Below, piece by piece: positions 28,022 through 36,144 of a stretch of 64,000 nucleotides of DNA. The DNA is from Flavobacterium sp. 9 (GTDB lineage Bacteria; Bacteroidota; Bacteroidia; Flavobacteriales; Flavobacteriaceae). The DNA lies in contig NZ_PEEU01000001.1 in assembly GCF_002754195.1 (NCBI RefSeq), forward strand, positions 4,216,001 through 4,280,000, in the 5' to 3' direction. Position 1 is the stretch's first letter, and each line of letters opens with the position of its first letter. Both the position numbers and the translations under genes were made by a program. Below the pieces are notes generated by a model. The model made no database searches. It was not told where the DNA came from and saw nothing but the letters and a program-made list of their open reading frames with translations.

Positions 28022-31000
28022 ATGAAAAAATATATACCAATAATAATTTTGTTTTTGGCTGCAATTCCGGGTATAAATGCTCAGACTTTCAGTGATGATA
28101 ATTTTGTTTACAAAGTAACACCTAAAAAGGCAGTTCAATCGGGTAACTTCAATACGCTGACCAAAGATTCGATTGTTCAAAGTATAACTTATTTTGATGG
28201 ATTAGGCCGCCCTGTGCAGCCTATAGCAATAGGTCAGGGAGTTGGAGGTACAGATATTGTTACTCCAATTCAATATGATGGTTTTGGGAGGCAAGTAAAA
28301 GAATACTTGCCTTATCCAGTAACCAATAGCGGGACAAATTATCCGAGAATTGATACAAATACAGCAATAGCTGATTTAGCCGGAATCTACAGCTCAAAAT
28401 TTAACGATGCTTCAAACCCATTTTCTGAAAAACAACTTGAAAGTTCCCCATTAAACAGAGTATTGAAGCAAGCTGCTCCAGGCGATGCGTGGGCTATGAA
28501 TAGTGGTCACGAAATCAAATTGGATTATCAGACTAATACCGGTACTACTGAGGTTAAGTTATACAAAGCAACGGCTACTTGGGATGCGGGATTAGGATTG
28601 TATGATATTAGTTTTTCGGATGCTACGGGTTATTATAACACTAATGAATTGTACAAAACGATTACTTATGATGAGAATACAACTCCGGGAACCAAAGTAG
28701 GAACCGAAGAATTTAAAAACAAAGAAGGACAGGTAGTGCTAAAGCGCACTTATAATGGTGCAGATCAATTTGACACCTATTATGTATATGATGATAAGTA
28801 TGGAAATCTGACTTATGTAATTCCGCCAAAAGCAGATGGAACCATAACTCTTGATATTTTAAATGATTTATGTTATCAATATAAATATGATTATAGAAAC
28901 CGTTTGGTTGAGAAAAAATTACCAGGGAAAGCTTGGGAGTTTATTGTTTATGATAAGTTAGACAGACCGGTGGCAACAGGACCGGCAGCTTCGCCCTTTA
29001 AAGGCGATGCTACAATAGGCTGGATGATTACGAAATATGATGTTCTTGGACGACCAATTTATACCGGATGGAACGCTCAGACTGTAAGTCCATCTACTAG
29101 AAAAACATTGCAGGACGCACAAAATTCAGCAACCACTTTGTTTGAAACCAAGGCTTTACTGGATATTGATGAAATTGCTACGGGTTATAATAATAGTATA
29201 GAACCAACAAATTTCAAACTCTTAACGGTTAATTATTATGATGATTATTCCTTTCCGGATGCTCAGACAAGACCTACAAAAATTATAGGACAAAAAACAC
29301 TAACCAATGTAAAAGGACTGCCAACAGGAAGCTGGACCAGAGTAGTAACAACCCTTACTTCTAAAGCTGGAGAAACGTCTACAATTTTTTATGATGAAAA
29401 AGGAAGAGCTATAAGTACTTATCTTAAAAATTATCTGGGAGGTAAAAACCATACAGATAGTGAACTTGATTTTTCAGGAAAAACCCTAAGCAGCGTTACG
29501 GTACATCAACGTCTGGACGGAGGTGATCAAATTGTTATAGATGAAAAATTCACATATTCGGCTCAGGATCGTTTATTAACGCATACGCATCAAATTAATG
29601 GAGGAACCATACAACTCATGGCTTCTAATGAATATGATAATCTGGGGCAATTAAAGAACAAAATTGTAGGGAATACTACCGGGAGTCCTCTACAGAAAGT
29701 TGATTTTGCTTATAACATTAGAGGCTGGCTTACTGATATTAATGATACAAAGGACTTAAAGCAAGGCACAGAACCTAGAGATTTATTTGCCTTTAGAATT
29801 AATTACAATAAAATTGAAGGAAGTACGAGCTATTCAAAAGAACTTTATAACGGAAATATTGCAGAAACCTTTTGGAGTTCAGGTCTTGATGGATCTGGAA
29901 TTAAGCATGGTTATGGTTATCAATACGATCAATTAAATCGATTAAAAGACGCCTGGTATCAAGAGCCAAAATCAGCGGATTATAAAAATTATTTTGGAGA
30001 GAATAACATAGAGTACGATAAGAACGGAAATATTACAAAGTTACTGCGTGAGCGTAAATTAGGGACAAATAATCCTTATATGGATCCTATGGATAATCTG
30101 GATTATTTCTATAAAGCAAACACGAACTTATTAATGAAAGTTACGGATAAGTCTAATGTACCGGAAGGCTTTAAAGATGATAGTGATGGTTCTAATGACA
30201 CCGTAGACGACTACGATTATGACGTAAACGGAAATTTGATAAAAGACGACAATAAAGGTATTACTGTGATTGATTACAATCATCTAAATTTACCTAAGAA
30301 AATAACATTTGGCACAAAAGGCAGCATTGAGTATATTTACAACGCAGCAGGGCAAAAAGTACAAAAAACTGTAACAGAAACAGGAAAAACAGCAATAGTT
30401 ACAGATTATTTAGGAGGCTTTCAGTACAAAGACAATGTTTTGGAGTTTTTCCCAACCGCAGAAGGGTATGTTAAAAATACTGCCAATGTTTTTTCGTATG
30501 TATTTCAATACAAAGATCATTTAGGAAACGTACGAGTGAGTTATATTAAAAATAGTAGCAATGTTCTTGAAGTTATTGACGAAAACAACTATTATCCTTT
30601 TGGATTGATCCATGTTAGTAACAGCATTTTGCCAGGTACTAATAATAAGTATAAGTATAATGGAAAAGAGCTCCAAGATGATGATATTGGAGGTTCTAAG
30701 CTTAATTTGTATGATTATGGAGCGCGTAATTATGACCCTGCACTTGGTCGATGGATGAATATTGACCCTAAAGCTCATGAATATTTTGGAATTAGTCCAT
30801 ATGTTTATGTAGCTAATCGCCCCATAGTTGCAATTGACCCTGATGGTAAAAGAATATATTTTGTTGGTGGCGCAGGTAATGATTCCGATGGATGGGAGTA
30901 TATAAAAAGATGGGGACAAGCTTTTGAAAAAGTTGGAGTTGATTTTTACAGGGTAAATGCTAGTCATGGGAAAGGCGGTGATGTTTTATTCACAAGTAGA

Positions 31001-31540
31001 TATAGAAACAATGGATACCAACAAGTTACTAGACCTACTAATATGAATAATTATGTTTCAGGACTGTCCCCCTCTCCAGTAGAGTATACTAATGAAACCA
31101 GACCAGTCACTGAAAAAACACTTGATGCTACAGTTGCTTTATATAGAAAGCAATTAAAAGATAATCCTCTTGAAGAAGGTGAACAGTTTAATTTAGCTGG
31201 ATATTCATACGGAAGTGTTTTACAAGCTCAGGCTGCCTTGAAATTGGCAAACGGTGGTCAAGTGATTGATAACTTAGTTTTAATAGGTAGTCCAATTTCG
31301 GACAAATCATCATTATGGAAACAACTGAAATCAAATAAAAATATTAAAAATGTAATTCGATATGATATTCAAGGAGATATGTTAAGTAATCCTCAAGATA
31401 TGTATGATTACATTGAAGGAGGCTATCAAAATAGTGGTGATAAAGGTCATCATTTTGATGCTGCAAGACCAGGTGCAAAAGCAAATTCATTAATTCAAAC
31501 AATAGTTCAATGGTTACAACAGCAAGGAGTAAAAAATTAG
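28022..31540 (+). CDS. DUF6443/RHS-core protein with alpha/beta-hydrolase toxin tip
   Basis: 1172 residues from ATG 28022 (MKKYIPIIILFLAAIPGINAQ, signal peptide); TTG 27989 is in frame but unlikely. An N-terminal DUF6443-type region (SITYFDGLGRPVQPIAIGQG, about 40-170) leads to many YD repeats and the RHS core (KYNGKELQDDD ... LNLYDYGARNYDPALGRWMNIDP, about 877-935). The variable tip, about 945-1172, has a lipase/esterase nucleophile elbow GYSYG with Ser1062, later Asp candidates (GDMLSNPQDM) and a His pair (KGHHFD), so it reads as a serine hydrolase, perhaps a lipase toxin. The shell would release the tip into rivals. The next gene overlaps it by 31 bp and is the immunity candidate. Confidence 0.85.
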   Translation: MKKYIPIIILFLAAIPGINAQTFSDDNFVYKVTPKKAVQSGNFNTLTKDSIVQSITYFDGLGRPVQPIAIGQGVGGTDIVTPIQYDGFGRQVKEYLPYPVTNSGTNYPRIDTNTAIADLAGIYSSKFNDASNPFSEKQLESSPLNRVLKQAAPGDAWAMNSGHEIKLDYQTNTGTTEVKLYKATATWDAGLGLYDISFSDATGYYNTNELYKTITYDENTTPGTKVGTEEFKNKEGQVVLKRTYNGADQFDTYYVYDDKYGNLTYVIPPKADGTITLDILNDLCYQYKYDYRNRLVEKKLPGKAWEFIVYDKLDRPVATGPAASPFKGDATIGWMITKYDVLGRPIYTGWNAQTVSPSTRKTLQDAQNSATTLFETKALLDIDEIATGYNNSIEPTNFKLLTVNYYDDYSFPDAQTRPTKIIGQKTLTNVKGLPTGSWTRVVTTLTSKAGETSTIFYDEKGRAISTYLKNYLGGKNHTDSELDFSGKTLSSVTVHQRLDGGDQIVIDEKFTYSAQDRLLTHTHQINGGTIQLMASNEYDNLGQLKNKIVGNTTGSPLQKVDFAYNIRGWLTDINDTKDLKQGTEPRDLFAFRINYNKIEGSTSYSKELYNGNIAETFWSSGLDGSGIKHGYGYQYDQLNRLKDAWYQEPKSADYKNYFGENNIEYDKNGNITKLLRERKLGTNNPYMDPMDNLDYFYKANTNLLMKVTDKSNVPEGFKDDSDGSNDTVDDYDYDVNGNLIKDDNKGITVIDYNHLNLPKKITFGTKGSIEYIYNAAGQKVQKTVTETGKTAIVTDYLGGFQYKDNVLEFFPTAEGYVKNTANVFSYVFQYKDHLGNVRVSYIKNSSNVLEVIDENNYYPFGLIHVSNSILPGTNNKYKYNGKELQDDDIGGSKLNLYDYGARNYDPALGRWMNIDPKAHEYFGISPYVYVANRPIVAIDPDGKRIYFVGGAGNDSDGWEYIKRWGQAFEKVGVDFYRVNASHGKGGDVLFTSRYRNNGYQQVTRPTNMNNYVSGLSPSPVEYTNETRPVTEKTLDATVALYRKQLKDNPLEEGEQFNLAGYSYGSVLQAQAALKLANGGQVIDNLVLIGSPISDKSSLWKQLKSNKNIKNVIRYDIQGDMLSNPQDMYDYIEGGYQNSGDKGHHFDAARPGAKANSLIQTIVQWLQQQGVKN

Positions 31541-31800
31541 AAAAAAGTATTTTTTTTATAATTTATTTTGTGATAATTTATAGTACATTAGCTGTGATAT
31601 TACCTTTTTTTATAATGTCATGGTCATGGGGTGAAAAGCTTAATATATTTCAAAATTCAATTATTTATTTTTTTTCAAAACCATTTAACCCGACAAAAAG
31701 TTTGTTTTTTATTCTGCTTAATGGTTTTTTTTGGGGAATTATTTTTAGTTTATGTTTATTTATTATTTATCTATTTAAAAATAAAAGCAAATTGACATAG
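31510..31800 (+). CDS. Small two-helix membrane protein, candidate immunity protein
   Basis: 96 residues from ATG 31510, overlapping the toxin gene's 3' end by 31 bp in another frame. Two strong hydrophobic helices (about 13-36 and 65-89) with a short loop and a basic C-terminus (FKNKSKLT). The overlap implies translational coupling with the toxin. Membrane immunity proteins are known for toxins acting in the periplasm or on lipids, which would suit a hydrolase tip. No family is recognised, so immunity is inferred from position and topology. Confidence 0.7.
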   Translation: MVTTARSKKLEKSIFFIIYFVIIYSTLAVILPFFIMSWSWGEKLNIFQNSIIYFFSKPFNPTKSLFFILLNGFFWGIIFSLCLFIIYLFKNKSKLT

Positions 31801-31880
31801 CAATTGGTAATATAGGTAATGTACCAGATGTGCTGGTGGTTAATTATTATTACAGAAAATTAGATATTAATATCGAATAA
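31785..31880 (+). pseudogene. Possible remnant of a displaced toxin 3' end
   Basis: Directly after the immunity candidate, a start-less frame of 31 codons reads DIAIGNIGNVPDVLVVNYYYRKLDINIE and stops at 31880, before the operon terminator. Its codon pattern looks protein-like and it may be the leftover C-terminus of an earlier toxin or immunity gene, as seen in polymorphic toxin loci. This is weak evidence; it may equally be chance. Confidence 0.3.
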
Positions 31881-31915
31881 AAATTAAAACAACCTTCGGG
31901 TTGACAAAATCAAAA

Positions 31916-31950
31916 AAAAGCCACTTCGCAACGGAGTGGCTTTTGCTTTT
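31916..31950 (+). terminator. Intrinsic terminator of the RHS toxin operon
   Basis: Stem AAAAGCCACT (31916-31925) pairs with AGTGGCTTTT (31935-31944), followed by GCTTTT. A smaller hairpin CAACCTTCGGGTTG precedes it at about 31890-31903. It ends the 18.3-31.8 kb transcript. From 31951 to 32103 nothing is seen. Confidence 0.85.
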
Positions 31951-32103
31951 ATAGCACTTTAAAATGTACCAAACTGTTAAAATAGAATTCAAATTAGCCT
32001 GTATCTTCTAGGGAATCTCACTAGAATAGAAAAATAGTATTCAGAGTATCTCCCTCCCTGTATCGGCTATTTTACTACCAAATACCCCGCTCTGCAAAGA
32101 ATT

Positions 32104-32152
32104 CCTTATAAAAAGCTGCGCAAATGTCTCTGACTTTGCGCAATTTTTTTAT
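32104..32152 (+). repeat. Island hairpin, 3' orientation, terminator-like
   Basis: Core 32118-32141: GCGCAAA pairs with TTTGCGC around a TGTCTCTGAC loop, preceded by CTTATAAAAAGCT and followed by AATTTTTTT. The 27 bases at 32115-32141 are an exact reverse complement of 32295-32321 in the leader of the next gene. The T tract suggests it can also end transcripts. Confidence 0.8.
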
Positions 32153-32244
32153 GTTATTGTAAATGGTATATTTTTTAAAAGCTTCGATTATAAAACCTAA
32201 AACATTTAGCTTATATGATTTATACTAAATTTTAGATACAGTCA

Positions 32245-32353
32245 GAGACTTTATAATGTTTTCGTTTTTTAGATTAGATTTGTTTTAAGAAGTGGCGCAA
32301 AGTCAGAGACATTTGCGCAGCGTTCACGAGAACACATCGGAGAGCTGGGAGAA
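32245..32353 (+). promoter_or_regulatory. Mobile-looking leader 1: -7 box plus hairpin
   Basis: First of three long copies (others 35420-35530 and 39598-39703). It contains GAGACTTTAT, a T-rich stretch, the -7 box TAGATTTG (32275-32282), a 12-bp gap, the hairpin core 32295-32318 and the tail CAGCG...GAGAACAC. The predicted transcript would begin just before the hairpin. It ends 40 bp before the ATG of the lipoprotein gene at 32394. Confidence 0.7.
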
Positions 32354-32393
32354 TGGTTAAAAAAGTTAAGGAACAAAAAAAAAAAAAATCATT

Positions 32394-32828
32394 ATGAAAC
32401 GAATATTATACAGTATGTTGATTGTCTTCTTTTCGATGTGTAAAACTCCCATAATAGAATTTGATAATTCAAAAGATATAAATTTAGCTCCACAAGAAAT
32501 ACTTTTAAAAGATTTAAAGGCAACAGAAGCTAAATATTCTGTATTAATTTTTAGTACGGGATTTGAAAGTGAAAATTTAATTGTAAATAATTGTGATAGT
32601 CTAATTTATAAAGGATTAATGGAGACAAATAAAATACAACCCTTTGCTAAGTTGCTTAGAATTGAAAATACATGCAGTACTAAAGTAGAGGATTTAGATA
32701 TTCACATTTCTTTTGAAATTAAAAAATCTCTTATAAATAAATATAAATTTGTATATGTTCGAAAAGATTATAATAAAAACAAAAGATATACTATAACTTA
32801 CAGTAATAAATTAAAACGCATCTTATAG
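32394..32828 (+). CDS. Small predicted lipoprotein
   Basis: 144 residues from ATG 32394. Signal peptide MKRILYSMLIVFFSMC with a lipobox-like FSMC at 13-16, so exported and lipid-anchored. The mature part is charged and mixed alpha/beta with two further Cys (NNC near 66, NTC near 90). No family recognised. It is a single gene behind leader copy 1 and before a hairpin copy at its 3' end, i.e. a one-gene module. Orphan immunity lipoproteins are common in such places, but this is only a guess. Confidence 0.6.
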   Translation: MKRILYSMLIVFFSMCKTPIIEFDNSKDINLAPQEILLKDLKATEAKYSVLIFSTGFESENLIVNNCDSLIYKGLMETNKIQPFAKLLRIENTCSTKVEDLDIHISFEIKKSLINKYKFVYVRKDYNKNKRYTITYSNKLKRIL

Positions 32829-32857
32829 ACTTATTTATCTCGCGCCCCAAAGTGATA

Positions 32858-32901
32858 CTTATAAAAAGCTGTGAAAATTTCTCTAATCTTAAGTGAAATT
32901 G
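32858..32901 (+). repeat. Worn island hairpin, 3' orientation
   Basis: CTTATAAAAAGCTGTGAAAA then TTTCTCTAATCTTAAG: a diverged copy of the element at 32104-32152, keeping the CTTATAAAAAGCTG lead. It lies 30 bp after the lipoprotein stop. The outer stem is mostly lost. Confidence 0.55.
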
Positions 32902-32979
32902 TTTATAAACGGTCATATACGTTCCTCTTTTATCGTAAAAATTTGCAGAACTATGCAATTAAAATAATTAGGATAGTAT

Positions 32980-33312
32980 ATGGAAGTTAATGAAACTAAA
33001 AAATTAGAGAATCTTAAAAATATAATTGAGAAGTATTTCAATAATTCAAAGTCAGAAAGTAAATCAGAATTTTACACCGCTCAAATCAAGGTTAATTATT
33101 ATGAACTTGGTTGTGTGATTACAAATATGCTAAAAATGTGCATTTTGGCATTAGAAAATGAAGGACATATAATGTCAAGCACAAACAAAAATCCTGTAAA
33201 TGTTTCCCTCATTTTAGAAATGGTACTTGAAATGTTTCCTGCAAATGAATTTGATATGTTAGCCGAAATTAATGAGATGGTTTTTGGCTATTCTCAGCTT
33301 GTGGAGAAATAA
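32980..33312 (+). CDS. Hypothetical protein, 110 residues
   Basis: Starts at ATG 32980; no signal peptide. It is acidic and helical (KKLENLKNIIEKYFNN; ITNMLKMCILALENEG; LILEMVLEMFPANEFDMLAEINEMVFG). No family recognised. Cytoplasmic; flanked on both sides by hairpin repeats (32858-32901 and 33341-33384), like a cassette. Could be an immunity protein without its toxin; no direct evidence. Confidence 0.5.
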   Translation: MEVNETKKLENLKNIIEKYFNNSKSESKSEFYTAQIKVNYYELGCVITNMLKMCILALENEGHIMSSTNKNPVNVSLILEMVLEMFPANEFDMLAEINEMVFGYSQLVEK

Positions 33313-33340
33313 AGATAAAATAATTTATGAGGAAGAATCT

Positions 33341-33384
33341 CTTATAAAAAAACTGCGCAAAGTCAGAAACATTTGCGCAGGATT
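33341..33384. repeat. Island hairpin between convergent genes
   Basis: Core 33355-33378 reads GCGCAAAGTCAGAAACATTT then GCGC, the leader orientation, but the lead CTTATAAAAAAACT matches the 3'-type copies. It lies between the 3' ends of two convergent genes, so it may serve as a two-way terminator. The mixed character suggests the palindromic core can flip. Confidence 0.7.
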
Positions 33385-33438
33385 AATAATAATAATACCT
33401 CTAAAAGCAGGTTATAAAAATGTTGAAATTATTAAGTT

Positions 33439-33993
33439 TTAGAAAAAGAAATATCCAACAGATACTTGAAATACTCCGTTTTTATTTTTAATAGAAGAAT
33501 TATCTACATTATTAATATCCGTTAATCCCAGATTATATCTTACACCAAAATTAAGTCCGTTGTCGAGTTTGTAACCTAAGCCAAAATTAACACCAAAATC
33601 AACAGTATTAAACGAATCTTTTACGTTTATCTTTTCATTTTTGGCAGCAAGTAAAAAACCTATTTGCGGTCCGGCTTCAACACTAAATCCTTTTGTTAAA
33701 TAATATTTCCCCATTAAAGGAACGTTCAAATAACTTAAGGCAACTGTATTATCATTGAAACTATATCCCTGACCGGAATACATTAACTCAGGTTGAAAAG
33801 AAAATTTTTCTGAAATGGGAATTTCCGATAAAACACCAAAATTAAATGATGTTACGGCATCAATACCTTTAGTATTATCTCCGCTGATATTTGCAAAGTT
33901 TAAACCTCCTTTAGCACCAAATTTAATTTTTTGGGCATTAACATTTGTAAAACCTAAAACTGTAAGAACAGCTAGTAATAGCATTTTTTTCAT
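33439..33993 (-). CDS. PorT-like outer-membrane beta-barrel protein
   Basis: 184 residues from ATG 33993 with a signal peptide (MKKMLLLAVLTVLGFTNVNAQ). The mature part begins KIKFGAKGGLNFANISGD and shows alternating strands with aromatic ends (SFNFGVLSEIPISEKFSFQPELMYSGQGYSF; LNVPLMGKYYLTKGFSVEAGPQIGFLL), the pattern of the outer membrane beta-barrel (OMP_b-brl_2) family, ending in a final strand with Phe at the C-terminus. Function unknown; such proteins sit in the outer membrane. It is 88 bp downstream of the AraC-type regulator gene on the same strand. Confidence 0.85.
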   Translation of the reverse strand: MKKMLLLAVLTVLGFTNVNAQKIKFGAKGGLNFANISGDNTKGIDAVTSFNFGVLSEIPISEKFSFQPELMYSGQGYSFNDNTVALSYLNVPLMGKYYLTKGFSVEAGPQIGFLLAAKNEKINVKDSFNTVDFGVNFGLGYKLDNGLNFGVRYNLGLTDINNVDNSSIKNKNGVFQVSVGYFFF

Positions 33994-34081
33994 AAAAATT
34001 GATTTGAATTATTTGAAGCCAAAATTCACATAAGAAAAACTATAAAAGGTTTCAAAACCTCAAAAATGGATAAATTGGCAC

Positions 34082-35236
34082 CTATTTACAGGTGTTTTTA
34101 TATTCATTTGGTGTTTGACCGGTAACTTTTTTAAAAGCTTTATAAAAAGTTGTCTTAGAAGTAAACCCGGATTCTAATCCCATTGTCAACAAATTATAAT
34201 TTTCATATTCAGAATTTGAGATCATTTCCTTGACAGCTTCAACCCGATATTGATTAATGTAATTGGCAAAGTTGTCTCCTGTTATCGTGTTTACAATTAG
34301 TGAAACATATCCGGCACTTATGCCTAGTTTTTCGGCGACTTTTTCTCGGTTTAATGTACTGTCAGTATAAATGTGCTGCTCTTTGCAAAGAAGTTCCAGT
34401 TTTTGAAAATAAAGATTATCTGCCGTGATAGATTCCTTATATTCTTCCAGAGTACTATTTTCTTCTGTTAGGCTGTTTTCTATAATTTGAATACTGGCAG
34501 AGGAAAGAGCTAAATCATTATTTAGAAAATTATAGATGGCATCTTTATTCTTGGCAAGCTTGTATTTGTAAATACCTATATAAGCTGTCCAATGCATTAT
34601 GAATGTTGCCGATAAAGCCACAACACTCATAATCGAGGAAATGTCCGAATGAAAAAACAGGCCAACCAAATAAGTCGTTAACCAGACAAATAATAGCAAA
34701 TACATGCTGGTTAATAAGGTAATAACCCATTTTTTCTCTTGAGGATCTTTTAAATGTTTTATCATAAAATAAGAGTAAAGAGGTAGAAACAGGACGATAA
34801 TAACAGCCATTAAAAGCTGAATCAGCTGAAGTATATTGATTAGGTACATGCAGGACTCAGGAATTTTATAAATTCCTGCTACACTATCAAGAGAGATTGC
34901 AAGATTAAGAATACTATTATAGACAAATGGAATATAACACAAATAAGTTTTTTGTCTGTTTTTTACCGCATCATCAATTCGGTTTATAATAAACAGAAAT
35001 GTGAAAACAGGTAATAGAAATACCCAATCGATAGCGTCTAGAAAACGCACTAAGGGATAGGATGTAAACACATTTTCAATTTCAAAAACATAATTTAGTA
35101 AAACGATTGAAAGTGCAAATAATAAGCCTGCCAGATATCTATTTGATTTACTATTGAATAAGGAAGACTTTAAAATAATTAAGCCTAAGACTATTCCCTG
35201 AAAAATCGCAATATTTAAAAGTGTGGTATATATCAA
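34082..35236 (-). CDS. Membrane-bound AraC-family regulator
   Basis: 384 residues. The N-terminal ~225 residues hold about seven hydrophobic helices; the C-terminal ~100 residues are an AraC-type double helix-turn-helix (NREKVAEKLGISAGYVSLIVNTITGDNFANYINQYRVEAVKEMI; TMGLESGFTSKTTFYKAFKKVTGQTPNEYK). This is the usual Bacteroidota 7TM-HTH_18 architecture. The start at 35236 is a TTG; it fits the family N-terminus (just before a first helix) and no earlier ATG exists. It may control the barrel gene downstream; this is inference. The signal sensed is unknown. Confidence 0.85.
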   Translation of the reverse strand: MIYTTLLNIAIFQGIVLGLIILKSSLFNSKSNRYLAGLLFALSIVLLNYVFEIENVFTSYPLVRFLDAIDWVFLLPVFTFLFIINRIDDAVKNRQKTYLCYIPFVYNSILNLAISLDSVAGIYKIPESCMYLINILQLIQLLMAVIIVLFLPLYSYFMIKHLKDPQEKKWVITLLTSMYLLLFVWLTTYLVGLFFHSDISSIMSVVALSATFIMHWTAYIGIYKYKLAKNKDAIYNFLNNDLALSSASIQIIENSLTEENSTLEEYKESITADNLYFQKLELLCKEQHIYTDSTLNREKVAEKLGISAGYVSLIVNTITGDNFANYINQYRVEAVKEMISNSEYENYNLLTMGLESGFTSKTTFYKAFKKVTGQTPNEYKNTCK

Positions 35237-35419
35237 TTTCTTAAGATAAAAAGTTGTTTTTAAGATTTGTTTTTGGAATATCGTGGTAATTAGTCCTTCT
35301 TTAAAACATAGCCTATTTCATACGGATTGATAAGACGAATTTATATTAATACTAATGACTTTCTTAACGGATTAAGAAATGATTAACTAAAAAGCTATAT
35401 TAGATTTGAGGTAAAATCT

Positions 35420-35530
35420 GAGACTTTATGAAGTTTTGGTTTTTTAGATTAGATTTGTTTTTAAGGAGTGACGCAAAGTCAGAGACATTTGTGCAGCGCT
35501 CGCGAGAACACCTTGAAGAGTTGTGGGAAG
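35420..35530 (+). promoter_or_regulatory. Mobile-looking leader 2: -7 box plus hairpin
   Basis: Closely matches leader 1 over about 105 bp. -7 box TAGATTTG at 35450-35457, 13-bp gap, hairpin core 35471-35494 with an intact loop but a weakened outer stem (ACGC/GTGC), then GCGCTCGCGAGAACACCTT. It ends 39 bp before ATG 35570. Confidence 0.7.
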
Positions 35531-35569
35531 TTGTGTTTAATATAGATATTCTAGAAAATTTTGTGAACA

Positions 35570-35959
35570 ATGAGAAAATATTTAATCTTTATAACTGTCA
35601 TAACTATAGGTTGTGCCAATAATTTAGAAAAAGATCGTCTGTATTTGAAAGAAATAAAAGTAAATAATAAGATTATAGAGTGGTTTTATTATTCGAACGT
35701 TGCTTCAACGAGCGCTGATTATGTATTATTATATGATTCAATAAATGATAAAAACGATACTATTGTTAAATCTACGAATATAAAAGATGTTCGTTTCGTA
35801 AATGATACAATTGCTTTATATTTTTATGGTAAACCTGAAATTTATGATGATTCTATAATTATAAAAAAACAGATAAATCAATTCAAAATAATAGTTGATA
35901 CTAATGCTATGCCTACAGGACCTATCCCAAGCAGGAAATCTTATTTAAAAGAAGACTGA
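35570..35959 (+). CDS. Small predicted lipoprotein
   Basis: 129 residues from ATG 35570. Lipoprotein signal MRKYLIFITVITIGC with the lipobox ending at Cys15. The mature part has several short strands (VNNKIIEWFYYSNVAST; DTIALYFYGKPEIYDDSIIIKKQINQFKIIVD), likely a small beta-sandwich. No family recognised. Again a single gene between a leader copy and a 3' hairpin composite, the same module plan as at 32394. Confidence 0.6.
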   Translation: MRKYLIFITVITIGCANNLEKDRLYLKEIKVNNKIIEWFYYSNVASTSADYVLLYDSINDKNDTIVKSTNIKDVRFVNDTIALYFYGKPEIYDDSIIIKKQINQFKIIVDTNAMPTGPIPSRKSYLKED

Positions 35960-36002
35960 TAATTTTCTTAGTGGAATAATTATCACTAGTTACTCGAAGA
36001 GT

Positions 36003-36123
36003 TTATTATGAAAAGCTGTACAAATGTCTGTGAATTTGTATAATATCATTTAAACAAAAAAGCTCCAGATTTCTCTGAAGCTTTGTCTTATTAGCGCTTA
36101 CACAACAATTCTCAAACCATTTT
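36003..36123 (+). repeat. Composite 3' repeat: hairpin, terminator-like box, conserved tail
   Basis: Core 36017-36040 (GTACAAATGTCTGTGAATTT) is a diverged hairpin whose stem ends changed together (GTAC/GTAT). It is followed by a second hairpin at 36056-36085 (AAGCTCCAGA pairing with TCTGAAGCTT) and a tail to 36123 that matches 18075-18110. It lies between the convergent genes ending at 35959 and 36145. Confidence 0.65.
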
Positions 36124-36144
36124 GCAGATGATTTGAAAAGAATA

